DNA of 39,439 bases, from assembly GCF_014836445.1 (NCBI RefSeq), contig NZ_JACSQV010000016.1:37403-76841 (forward strand), given 5' to 3'. Numbering within the stretch: the first letter of the stretch is position 1; each line of letters opens with the position of its first letter. The stretch is from Cellulomonas avistercoris (GTDB lineage Bacteria > Actinomycetota > Actinomycetes > Actinomycetales > Cellulomonadaceae). Shown here piece by piece: positions 30,894 to 37,880 of the stretch. A model generated the notes under the pieces. It ran no database searches, was not told the origin of the DNA, and saw only the letters and a list, made by a program, of their open reading frames with translations. The translations under genes and the position numbers were made by a program.

Positions 30894-31463
30894 TCAGGGC
30901 GTGGGGGCGATCCGGGAGTGCAGGTGCATGTCGTGCCACCCGTCCGCGTGCAGGCCGCGGGCGACGGCCGTGCCCTCGGCCGCGTAGCCCGCCTTCGTCG
31001 CCACGCGGCACGACGCCGGGTTGCGGGTGGAGTGGTCCAGGTCGGCGCGGTGCACGCCCAGCCCGAACGCCCACGACGTGACGGCCTCCAGCGCCGAGAC
31101 GGCGACCCCGCGACCCCGCGCGTGCGGCAGGACCCAGTAGGACAGTCCGACGCACGCCTCGTGCAGGTGCACCTGCCGGACGCTCACCTGCCCGACGACG
31201 TCCCCGCCCGCGGTGACGGCCCACCCCGCACCCGTGTCGCGCGCCCAGCGCTCCTGCCAGTGGTCGACCCAGGCGGCGGCCTCGTCGGCGCTCATCGTGC
31301 GGGCGTGCCAGTGCTGGACGGCCGGGTCCAGGTAGGCGGCGACGACCGTGTCGACGTCCCCGCGACGCCAGGGTCGCAGCACGAGGTCGTCGGCGGCGAG
31401 GACCGGCTGGGGGAGGTCCGCGAACGCGCCGGCACGCAGCACGGGGGTCGTCGTGGTCGCCAT
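30894..31463 (-). CDS. GNAT family N-acetyltransferase
   Basis: A 189-residue acetyltransferase of the RimJ/RimL group: LVLRPWRRGDVDTVVAAYLDPAVQHWHARTM, VGQVSVRQVHLHEACVGLSYWVLPHARGRGVAVSALEAVTSWAF (acetyl-CoA loop ARGRGV) and LDHSTRNPASCRVATKAGYAAEG. Substrate unknown. The ATG at 31463 lacks a good ribosome site; GAGCAT seven bases upstream could be a weak leaderless -10. Confidence 0.87.
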   Translation of the reverse strand: MATTTTPVLRAGAFADLPQPVLAADDLVLRPWRRGDVDTVVAAYLDPAVQHWHARTMSADEAAAWVDHWQERWARDTGAGWAVTAGGDVVGQVSVRQVHLHEACVGLSYWVLPHARGRGVAVSALEAVTSWAFGLGVHRADLDHSTRNPASCRVATKAGYAAEGTAVARGLHADGWHDMHLHSRIAPTP

Positions 31464-31541
31464 GGCGCCGATGCTCCCGTGCCGGGGGCGCCCGCGCCCG
31501 TCGGTCTCACGGCACGCGGTCGATGCCGCTGTGGGCGGCCC

Positions 31542-31547
31542 TATGCT
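31542..31547 (+). promoter_or_regulatory. -10 box of a leaderless promoter (VOC gene)
   Basis: TATGCT is followed by six bases and the ATG at 31554. Confidence 0.55.
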
Positions 31548-31553
31548 CGCCGG

Positions 31554-31934
31554 ATGATCCGGCTCCGGGACGTCACGTTCCTCGTCCACGACCACGACGA
31601 GGCCCTGGCCTTCTTCGTCGACGCGCTCGGGTTCGTCGTGCGGCAGGACGAGACGTTCGACGGCGGGTGGCGACGCGTGGCCGTCGGGCCGCAGGACGGC
31701 GGCACCGGGATGCTCCTGGCGCTCGCGGACGCGGACGCCCCGGTCGGCCGGCAGGTCGGCGCGGACGTGGCGTTCTTCCTGGAGACCGACGACTTCGCCG
31801 CGCAGCACGCGCGGATGCTGAGCCACGGGGTGCGGTTCCGTGAGGAGCCGCGCCACGAGCCGTACGGCACCGTCGCGGTGTTCGAGGACCTGTACGGCGG
31901 GGCCTGGGACCTCATCGAGCCGCCGACCGCCTGA
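31554..31934 (+). CDS. VOC family protein
   Basis: A 126-residue glyoxalase/bleomycin-resistance fold protein. VTFLVHDHDEALAFFVDALGFVVRQDETF is the first beta-alpha-beta unit with a metal-ligand His. The second half ends with TVAVFEDLYGGAWDLIEPP, where the ligand Glu is found in many members. Substrate unknown. Confidence 0.88.
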   Translation: MIRLRDVTFLVHDHDEALAFFVDALGFVVRQDETFDGGWRRVAVGPQDGGTGMLLALADADAPVGRQVGADVAFFLETDDFAAQHARMLSHGVRFREEPRHEPYGTVAVFEDLYGGAWDLIEPPTA

Positions 31935-32003
31935 CCAGCGGGCGGGTCCCGCCTCGGCGGACGGTCCGCAGGCCCACCGTCGCGCCGCGGGCCCGCCGAC
32001 GCC

Positions 32004-32009
32004 TAGTGT
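32004..32009 (+). promoter_or_regulatory. -10 box of a leaderless promoter (esterase gene)
   Basis: TAGTGT is followed by seven bases and the GTG at 32017. Confidence 0.5.
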
Positions 32010-32016
32010 CCGGGGG

Positions 32017-32859
32017 GTGTCCGCACCGGTGCCGTACCGCCCCCTGCCCGTCGAGCTGAACGACGTGCGCTATGCCCACGGCCCGGACTCCGAGCCGCAC
32101 CCCGACGTGCCGGCCGGTACGACGGTCGAGCTCGCGTGGACGTCGAGCACGGTCTACCCGGGCACGTCGCGCAAGGTCTGGATCCACGTCCCCGCCGGCT
32201 ACGACCCGGCCTGCCCCGCGGGGCTGATGGTGTTCAACGACGGCTGGTGGTACCTCGACCCGGCCGGTGAGGTGCGCGGCGGCGTCGTGCTCGACAACCT
32301 CGTCCACCGCGGCGACATCCCGTGCACGATCGGGGTCTTCGTCGACCCGGGCGTCGTGGTGGGCGCCGAGCAGCCGAAGAACCGCAACGTCGAGTACGAC
32401 GCGTTCGACGACCGGTACGCCACGTTCCTGCTCGACGAGATCGTCCCCCTGGTCACCACGCGGTACGCCGTGACGGACGACCCCGAGCGGTGGGGGGTCT
32501 GCGGCGGCTCCAGCGGCGGCGACGCGGCGTTCACCGCGGCGTGGCTGCGTCCCGACCGGTTCCGCCGTGTCGTGGGCTTCCTGTCGAGCTTCGCGCAGAT
32601 GCCCGGCGGCAACCCGTACCCCGGCCTGATCCCCCGCACGCCCCGCAAGCCGCTGCGGGTGTTCCTGCAGGCCGCGCACCGCGACCTCAACTGGGACGCG
32701 CCCACGCGCAACTGGTTCGCCGAGAACCTGCGGACCACCGCGGCGCTGGCCGAGGCCGGGTACGACGTCCGTCTGGTCGTCGGCGACGGTGGCCACAGCG
32801 TCAACCACGGCGGCGTCCTGCTGCCCGACGCGCTGCGCTGGTCGCTGCGCGCGGCGTGA
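32017..32859 (+). CDS. Esterase-D/enterochelin-esterase-like hydrolase
   Basis: A 280-residue alpha/beta hydrolase. SRKVWIHVPAGYDP and GLMVFNDGWWYL are esterase_D landmarks. CGGSSGGDAAFTAAW holds the nucleophile Ser166, and VVGDGGHSVNHGG the catalytic His (260 or 264). Family members hydrolyse siderophore or acyl esters, and many are of unknown substrate. No signal peptide. Confidence 0.88.
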   Translation: MSAPVPYRPLPVELNDVRYAHGPDSEPHPDVPAGTTVELAWTSSTVYPGTSRKVWIHVPAGYDPACPAGLMVFNDGWWYLDPAGEVRGGVVLDNLVHRGDIPCTIGVFVDPGVVVGAEQPKNRNVEYDAFDDRYATFLLDEIVPLVTTRYAVTDDPERWGVCGGSSGGDAAFTAAWLRPDRFRRVVGFLSSFAQMPGGNPYPGLIPRTPRKPLRVFLQAAHRDLNWDAPTRNWFAENLRTTAALAEAGYDVRLVVGDGGHSVNHGGVLLPDALRWSLRAA

Positions 32860-32934
32860 GGGGGGCCGGCCGTCGCGCGCAGGGCGGCAGGAATCACGGG
32901 GCCCGACAGGACCGGTCTGTGCTTGGGTGGGCCG

Positions 32935-33978
32935 GTGCCGTCCCTCGTCGCGCCGCCCAAGCTCGTCCCCGGTGACCGTGTCGCCGTGGCCTCCCCGTCG
33001 TTCGCCGCGCCCGGGTTCGCGCCGGCCGTGCACGAGCAGGCCATGCGCCGGCTCGTCGACGCGACCGGCCTGGTCCCCGTCGAGTACCCCACCACGCGCC
33101 AGCTCGGCGCCTCCCCGCAGGACCGGGCGCGCGACCTCAACGCCGCCTTCGCGGACCCGGGCATCCGTGCGGTCCTCGCGACCGTCGGCGGCGACGACCA
33201 GATCCTCGTCGTGCCGCACCTGGACGCCGACGTCGTGCGCGCGGACCCCAAGCCCTTCCTCGGCTACAGCGACAACACCAACCTGCTGAGCTGGCTGTGG
33301 CAGCAGGGTGTGGCCGGGTTCTACGGGGGTTCGACGCAGGTGCACCTGGGGCCCGGCCCGGCCGTCGACGACGTGCACCTGGCCTCGCTGCGCGCGGCGC
33401 TGCTGACGGGGGAGACGCTCACGCTCACCGAGCCGGGGGAGTCCGAGGACCTCGGCCACGACTGGCTCGACCCGCGCGCGCTGACCGAGCACGGCGAGCG
33501 CGAGCCGACCGAGCCGTGGACGTGGGCCGGGCCGGCGCGCTCGGTGACGGGCCGGACGTGGGGCGGGTGCCTCGAGGTGCTCGACTGGCTCGCGCTCGCG
33601 GACCGGTTCCCGCCGACGGCCGAGCTCGAGGGCGCGATCCTGCTGCTCGAGACGAGCGAGGAGCTGCCGTCGGCCGAGACCGTCGGGCGATGGGTGCGCT
33701 CGCTGGGTGAGCGAGGGCTGCTCGCGGCGGTCGCGGGCGTGTGCGTCGCGCGGCCACCCGTGACGGGGTTCGACGTGCGGCTCGACGCCGGCGAGCGGGC
33801 GCGCCGCCGGGGCGAGCAGCGTGAGGCCGTCGTCGAGCAGGTCGCGCGCTACAACCCCGACGCGGTCGTCTGCGTCGGCGTGCCCTTCGGTCACACGCGG
33901 CCGCAGTTCATCGTCCCGTACGGCGGGGAGATGACGCTCGACGGTGCCACGCGGACCGTGTCGGCGTCGTACGCCTGA
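32935..33978 (+). CDS. LD-carboxypeptidase family protein (peptidase S66)
   Basis: A 347-residue S66 peptidase that would remove the terminal D-amino acid from L,D-tetrapeptides in peptidoglycan recycling, or cleave related peptides such as microcin C. The Ser-Glu-His set is visible: Ser112 (GYSDNTNL), Glu239 (LLLETSE) and His320 (FGHTRPQ). The N-terminal LVPGDRVAVASPSFAAPG and ATVGGDDQ are also family marks. It resembles the MccF-like branch, which confers immunity to microcin-type nucleotide peptides. The GTG at 32935 was chosen; a TTG 12 bases upstream is in frame. Confidence 0.9.
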   Translation: MPSLVAPPKLVPGDRVAVASPSFAAPGFAPAVHEQAMRRLVDATGLVPVEYPTTRQLGASPQDRARDLNAAFADPGIRAVLATVGGDDQILVVPHLDADVVRADPKPFLGYSDNTNLLSWLWQQGVAGFYGGSTQVHLGPGPAVDDVHLASLRAALLTGETLTLTEPGESEDLGHDWLDPRALTEHGEREPTEPWTWAGPARSVTGRTWGGCLEVLDWLALADRFPPTAELEGAILLLETSEELPSAETVGRWVRSLGERGLLAAVAGVCVARPPVTGFDVRLDAGERARRRGEQREAVVEQVARYNPDAVVCVGVPFGHTRPQFIVPYGGEMTLDGATRTVSASYA

Positions 33979-33990
33979 GCGCGCGGGGCG

Positions 33991-34758
33991 TCAGCCGATC
34001 CGGCGCCGGTAGGCGGCGGTCGCGGCCACGTACGCGACGACGAGGACGCCGACGAGCCAGGCCAGCGCCACCCAGATGTCGTCACCCACGGGCTGCTGCG
34101 CGAACAGCGCGCGGATCGTCTCGATCACCGCGGTCACCGGCTGGTGCTCGGCGAACCACGCCACCGGGCCCGGCATGGTGCCGGTGGGGACGAAGGCCGA
34201 GCTGAGGAACGGCAGGAAGATCAGGACGTACCCGATCGCGCCGGCGCCGTCGACGGACGTGGCCGACACCCCGGCGATCACGGCGATCCAGGTCAGCGCG
34301 AGCGTGAATAGCACGACCATGCCGAGCACCGCGAGCCACGCGGCCGCGGACGCACCCGTGCGGAACCCCAGCAGCAGGGCCACCGCCACGACGATCGCGA
34401 CGCCGGCGAGGTTGGCCACGACCGACGTCAGCACGTGCGCCCATAGCACGCTGGGCCGCGAGATGGGCATCGAGCGGAACCGTTCGACGATGCCGCTGCT
34501 GATGTCGAGGAACAGCCGGTAGGACGTGTAGGCGACGCCCGACGCCACGGTGATGAGCAGGATGCCCGGCAGCACGTACTCGAGGTAGGGCCCCTGCGTC
34601 CCGGTGTCGATGGCCCCGCCGAAGACGTAGGTGAACATCAGCATGAGGGCGATCGGGGTGATCGCGCTGGTGATGATCGTGTCGGGGCTGCGCAGGACGT
34701 GCCGCAGCGAGCGGCCGGTGAGGGCCGCGGTGTCCGCGACCAGGTGGGTGGCGCTCAT
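33991..34758 (-). CDS. ABC transporter permease (DrrB-like, ABC-2 type)
   Basis: A 255-residue six-helix permease. SLRHVLRSPDTIITSAITPIALMLMFTYVFGGAI is the DrrB-type start, then YLEYVLPGILLITVASGVAYTSYRLFLDISSGIVERFRSMPISR, a family signature. It exports a drug or lipid with the ATPase encoded just upstream, whose stop overlaps this start (ATGA). Last gene of the padR operon. Confidence 0.92.
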   Translation of the reverse strand: MSATHLVADTAALTGRSLRHVLRSPDTIITSAITPIALMLMFTYVFGGAIDTGTQGPYLEYVLPGILLITVASGVAYTSYRLFLDISSGIVERFRSMPISRPSVLWAHVLTSVVANLAGVAIVVAVALLLGFRTGASAAAWLAVLGMVVLFTLALTWIAVIAGVSATSVDGAGAIGYVLIFLPFLSSAFVPTGTMPGPVAWFAEHQPVTAVIETIRALFAQQPVGDDIWVALAWLVGVLVVAYVAATAAYRRRIG

Positions 34759-35570
34759 GACGGGTCCTCCGTGGCCGGGGTGGCGGGTGTCGGGTCGCCC
34801 GCGGCTGCGGTGGCGACGGGCCGGGCGCCGACGAGCGCGAGGAAGACGTCCTCCAGGGACGGCTGCTTCTCGACGTACTCGACGGTGGCGGGCGGCAGCA
34901 GCCGGCGCAGCTCGGCCAGGGTGCCGTCCTGGACGACGACGCCCTCGTGCAGGATCGCGATGCGGTCGGCGAGGTGCTCGGCCTCGTCCAGGTGCTGGGT
35001 GGTCAGCAGGACGGCCGTGCCGCCGGCGGCGAGCTCGCCGATCGTGGCCCACACCTCGAGGCGTGCCTGGGGGTCGAGGCCGGTGGTCGGTTCGTCGAGG
35101 AAGATCACCGGCGGGTCGCCGATGAGGCTCATGGCGATGTCGAGGCGCCGGCGCATGCCGCCGGAGTACGTCCCGGCCCGTCGGCCGCCCGCGTCCGTGA
35201 GGCCGAACCGCGCGAGCAGCTCGTCGGCGACGGTGCCGGGGGCGCCCAGGTGGCGCAGCCGCGCGACGAGCGTGAGGTTCTCCCGGCCCGTGAGGACGTC
35301 GTCGACGGCCGTGAACTGACCGGTCAGGCTGATCGCGGCGCGCACCGCGGCGGCGTCCGTGACGACGTCGGACCCGGCGACGATCGCCGTGCCGGCGTCG
35401 GGCCGCAGCAGCGTGGACAGGATGCGCACGAGCGTCGTCTTGCCCGCGCCGTTGGACCCGAGCAGCGCGACGACGGTGCCGGGCGCGACCTCCAGGTCGA
35501 CGCCGCGCAGCACGTGCACGTCGCCGAACGACTTCCGGACGCCGCGCACCTGGACCGCCGCGGTGCTCAC
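34755..35570 (-). CDS. ABC transporter ATP-binding protein (DrrA-like)
   Basis: A 271-residue ATPase. Walker A GSNGAGKTT (38-46), Q-loop LTGQF, signature YSGGM (135-139) followed by RRRLDIAM, Walker B VIFLDE (155-160) and the switch His in TTQHLDEAEHLADR. The C-terminal DUF4162-like extension (VEYVEKQPSLEDVFLAL) is typical of DrrA-type exporters. The GTG overlaps the preceding stop (GTGA) and has GGGAGC upstream. Confidence 0.93.
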   Translation of the reverse strand: MSTAAVQVRGVRKSFGDVHVLRGVDLEVAPGTVVALLGSNGAGKTTLVRILSTLLRPDAGTAIVAGSDVVTDAAAVRAAISLTGQFTAVDDVLTGRENLTLVARLRHLGAPGTVADELLARFGLTDAGGRRAGTYSGGMRRRLDIAMSLIGDPPVIFLDEPTTGLDPQARLEVWATIGELAAGGTAVLLTTQHLDEAEHLADRIAILHEGVVVQDGTLAELRRLLPPATVEYVEKQPSLEDVFLALVGARPVATAAAGDPTPATPATEDPS

Positions 35571-35935
35571 GGCAGCTCCCGACGCTCGGCCTCGTCCATG
35601 CTCCGCACGAGGCGGGCCCGGGCCTTGTCGATCCAGCGCTCGCCGGAGTAGGCCTCCGCGAAGCTCTCGGCGAACTCCACGGGGTCGTCCCCGACGATCG
35701 CCCGCACGGGCCGCTCGTCCGCCGCGGCGCCGTCCCACAGGTCCACGAGGTCGCCGACCATCTGGACGAGGGCGTCCCCGTCGGTGAGGCCCGACGTGGA
35801 CATGAGGTAGCGGTGCATGCCCGTGGCGGCCGTGCGGTACGGCTCGGGCAGGCCGTGCAGGCGTGCGACGTCCCGCCGGTACTGCTTCTTCTGCTCCCAC
35901 GGCCCGGTGAGGGCCTCGATCCACCTGGCGGCCAT
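35567..35935 (-). CDS. DUF1048 family protein
   Basis: A 122-residue cytoplasmic protein of the DUF1048 family, small helical proteins regularly encoded between a PadR regulator and an ABC exporter. ALTGPWEQKKQYRRDVARLHGLPEPYR and DGDALVQMVGDLVDLWDGAAADERPVRAIVGDDPVEFAESFAEAYSGERWIDKARARL match the family. Biochemical role unknown. One base separates it from the padR stop codon; its own stop overlaps the ATPase start. Confidence 0.9.
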   Translation of the reverse strand: MAARWIEALTGPWEQKKQYRRDVARLHGLPEPYRTAATGMHRYLMSTSGLTDGDALVQMVGDLVDLWDGAAADERPVRAIVGDDPVEFAESFAEAYSGERWIDKARARLVRSMDEAERRELP

Positions 35936-35936
35936 G

Positions 35937-36296
35937 TCAGCCCTCCGTGTCTGCGTGCTCGGTACGTGCGGTGCGCTCGGTGCGGAGCCGGTCGATCCGC
36001 CCCGCGAGGAAGGTCCACGTCCGCCAGAACTCGGCGAGCTGCGCGTGTCCCTCGGAGTTCAGGGAGTAGACCTTGCGCGGCGGGCCCTTCTCGGACGGGA
36101 CCTTCTCGACGTCCACGAACCCGCGCTGCTCGATGCGGACGAGCAGCGCGTAGACCGTGCCCTCCGCGATGTCGGTGAAGCCCTGGTCCCGCAGGTGCGT
36201 GGTGATCTCGTACCCGTACGCGGGTCGGGCCTCGAGGATCGTCAGGACGATGCCCTCGAGCGTGCCCTTGAGCATCTCGGTCATCTGGCTGGCCAC
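35937..36296 (-). CDS. PadR-family transcriptional repressor
   Basis: A 119-residue winged-helix regulator: EMLKGTLEGIVLTILEARPAYGYEITTHLRDQGFTDIAEGTVYALLVRIEQRGFVDVEKVPSEKGPPRKVYSLNSEGHAQLAEFW, followed by a short dimerisation helix. PadR proteins of this subtype bind hydrophobic drugs and release the promoter of an adjacent exporter. AGGGACG lies before the ATG. Repeated CTAGGTAC sites lie in its own promoter and at 30796-30813. Confidence 0.93.
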   Translation of the reverse strand: MASQMTEMLKGTLEGIVLTILEARPAYGYEITTHLRDQGFTDIAEGTVYALLVRIEQRGFVDVEKVPSEKGPPRKVYSLNSEGHAQLAEFWRTWTFLAGRIDRLRTERTARTEHADTEG

Positions 36297-36335
36297 GTCG
36301 CGTCCCTGCTACTCGGTGTCACTTGGTACTGGAAC

Positions 36336-36365
36336 AAAGTAACGCTAGGTACCGGTGCTTGGCAA
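36336..36365 (-). promoter_or_regulatory. Promoter of the padR-DUF1048-ABC operon
   Basis: On the minus strand TTGCCA (36365-36360) and TACTTT (36341-36336) are separated by 18 bases, about 40 bases upstream of the padR ATG. The strong match to the vegetative consensus stands out in this GC-rich DNA. Confidence 0.6.
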
Positions 36366-36378
36366 CACTAGGTACCGG
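36345..36378. promoter_or_regulatory. PadR operators in the padR promoter
   Basis: CTAGGTACCGG occurs as a direct repeat at 36345-36355 and 36368-36378, one copy between the -35 and -10 boxes and one just upstream of the -35. TTGGCA lies between them. The placement would block RNA polymerase, fitting autorepression. Confidence 0.6.
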
Positions 36379-36447
36379 CTCTCGCCATGCCGATGCGTCC
36401 CGGGGTGGGGGGACAATGGAGAAGAAGTGCTCATCGGGGGAGGTGCC

Positions 36448-37053
36448 GTGGACGTCCACGTGGCGGGTGCGCGCCCGCAGGACGTGCCGACCGCAGGTCG
36501 TGTGCTCGCCGACGCGCTGCGCGACGACGCCGTGATGCGCGCGATGCTGCCGGGGGACACCGACCGGCCCGCGCGTCTGAGCCGCATCTACGCCGCCGTC
36601 GCCCGCATGACGCTGGCCAGCGGCGGTGTCGTCGACCTCGCGCGGGACGGCGCCGCCGGCCCGGTCGTCGGGGTCGCCGTCTGGGAGCCGCCGGACCTCG
36701 CGCTGGGCAGGTGGGCGCAGCTCCGCGAGGTGCCGACGCTCGTCGCCGCCGTCGGCGTGCGGCACCTCCCGGCCGCTCTCCGCGGCCTGCGCGCCTTCGC
36801 CGCCCAGCGTCCGCGGTACCCGCACTGGTTCCTCGCCTACGTCGCCGCCGCACCCGCCGCGCGTGGGCACGGGGTCGGCTCGGCGCTGCTCGCGCACCGC
36901 CTCGCGGCCGTCGACGGCACCGGGATGCCCGTGTACCTCGAGGCCACCACCGGCGCCAGCTCCCGGCTCTACGAGCGGTTCGGGTTCCGCCCGACCGGCA
37001 CGATCGAGCTGGGCGGCGCCACCGCGACGACGATGGTGCGACCCCCCGCCTGA
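36448..37053 (+). CDS. GNAT family N-acetyltransferase
   Basis: A 201-residue acetyltransferase: VAGARPQDVPTAGRVLADALRDDAVMRAMLPG, WFLAYVAAAPAARGHGVGSALLAHRLAAVDG (acetyl-CoA loop RGHGVG) and VYLEATTGASSRLYERFGFRPTG are characteristic. Substrate unknown; relatives acetylate antibiotics or small amines. The GTG at 36448 has GGGAGG four bases before it; a GTG at 36427 is in frame but lacks a ribosome site. It diverges from padR and GACAAT (36411-36416) may be its -10. Confidence 0.87.
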   Translation: MDVHVAGARPQDVPTAGRVLADALRDDAVMRAMLPGDTDRPARLSRIYAAVARMTLASGGVVDLARDGAAGPVVGVAVWEPPDLALGRWAQLREVPTLVAAVGVRHLPAALRGLRAFAAQRPRYPHWFLAYVAAAPAARGHGVGSALLAHRLAAVDGTGMPVYLEATTGASSRLYERFGFRPTGTIELGGATATTMVRPPA

Positions 37054-37071
37054 CGCCCGCCGGCACGTCGC

Positions 37072-37089
37072 CGTCGTGTCGCGACGACG
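37072..37089. terminator. Small hairpin between convergent genes
   Basis: CGTCGT/ACGACG, six pairs around a six-base loop, between the GNAT gene and the dihydrofolate-reductase-like gene. Confidence 0.35.
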
Positions 37090-37094
37090 AGCCG

Positions 37095-37676
37095 TCAGTG
37101 CGCGGTCGGCCGGTACGTCAGCTCCTGCGTGCGGCCGTCGAGCACGCGGCTGTCCAGCAGCTCCAGGTCGAAGTCGCCCACGCCGCCGAACACCGGCGCG
37201 GTGCCGGTCCGGCCGGTGATGACCGGGAAGATCGTGACCTGCACGCGGTCGACGAGGCCCGCCGCCAGCAGCGCCCAGTTCAGGGAGAGGCTCCCGTGCG
37301 AGCGCAGCGGCACGTCCGACTCCTCCTTGAGCCGTGCGACGACGTCGACCGCGTCGCCGTGCGCGATGGTCACGTCGGGCCAGTCGACGGGCTCGGTGAG
37401 GGTCGACGAGACCACGGTCGCAGGCAGGCGGCGCATGACCTCGACCCACGTGTCCCGCACCTCGGAGTCCTCGCCGCCGGCCGCCCGCATCGCGACGAAC
37501 TCGCGCAAGGTCGTGGCGCCGAACACCATGCGCTGGTCCCCGCCGTACAGCTCGTGCCGCCGCTGCAGCAGCTCGGGACCCTGCTTGCCCCAGTACCCGC
37601 CCCAGTCGCCGGGCGGCCCGTAGGACCCGTACCCGTCGAGGCTGGTGAAGACGTCGAAGGTGTAGGTCGCGGTCAT
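37095..37676 (-). CDS. Dihydrofolate reductase family protein (RibD C-terminal-like)
   Basis: A 193-residue protein with the RibD-C/DHFR-like fold: FDVFTSLDGYGSYGPPGDWGGYWGKQGPELLQRR, MVFGATTLREFVAM, PATVVSSTLTEPVDWPDVTIAHGDAVDVVARLKEE, SHGSLSLNWALLAAGLVDRVQVTIFPVITGRTG and FDLELLDSRVLDGRTQELTYRP. Likely NADPH-binding reductase of unknown substrate. GAGAGGA is six bases before the ATG. Confidence 0.9.
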   Translation of the reverse strand: MTATYTFDVFTSLDGYGSYGPPGDWGGYWGKQGPELLQRRHELYGGDQRMVFGATTLREFVAMRAAGGEDSEVRDTWVEVMRRLPATVVSSTLTEPVDWPDVTIAHGDAVDVVARLKEESDVPLRSHGSLSLNWALLAAGLVDRVQVTIFPVITGRTGTAPVFGGVGDFDLELLDSRVLDGRTQELTYRPTAH

Positions 37677-37818
37677 GTCGTTCCTCTCGTCGGTCGTCGT
37701 GGGTCCCGACCTGCCGCGACGCCCGAAGTCATCGGGTGATGTCCGCCAGCCGGCGTCGCGCACCCGCCCCGCGCCCGACTCGTCCCGTTCCGGCCGTGCT
37801 CACCCCCCGGCCACCCGC

Positions 37819-37858
37819 CGGGAGTGCACTGCTCCCGGGGCGACGCGCGTCGCCCGGG
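37819..37858. promoter_or_regulatory. Nested inverted repeats upstream of the alkaline phosphatase
   Basis: CGGGAG/CTCCCG (37819-37824, 37832-37837) and the perfect 16-base palindrome GGCGACGCGCGTCGCC (37839-37854) flanked by CCCG/CGGG. Both precede the ribosome site, so they could be an operator pair or a leader hairpin. No PHO-box-like repeat is evident. Confidence 0.4.
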
Positions 37859-37880
37859 GGAGCGACGAGGGAGCGCGACG

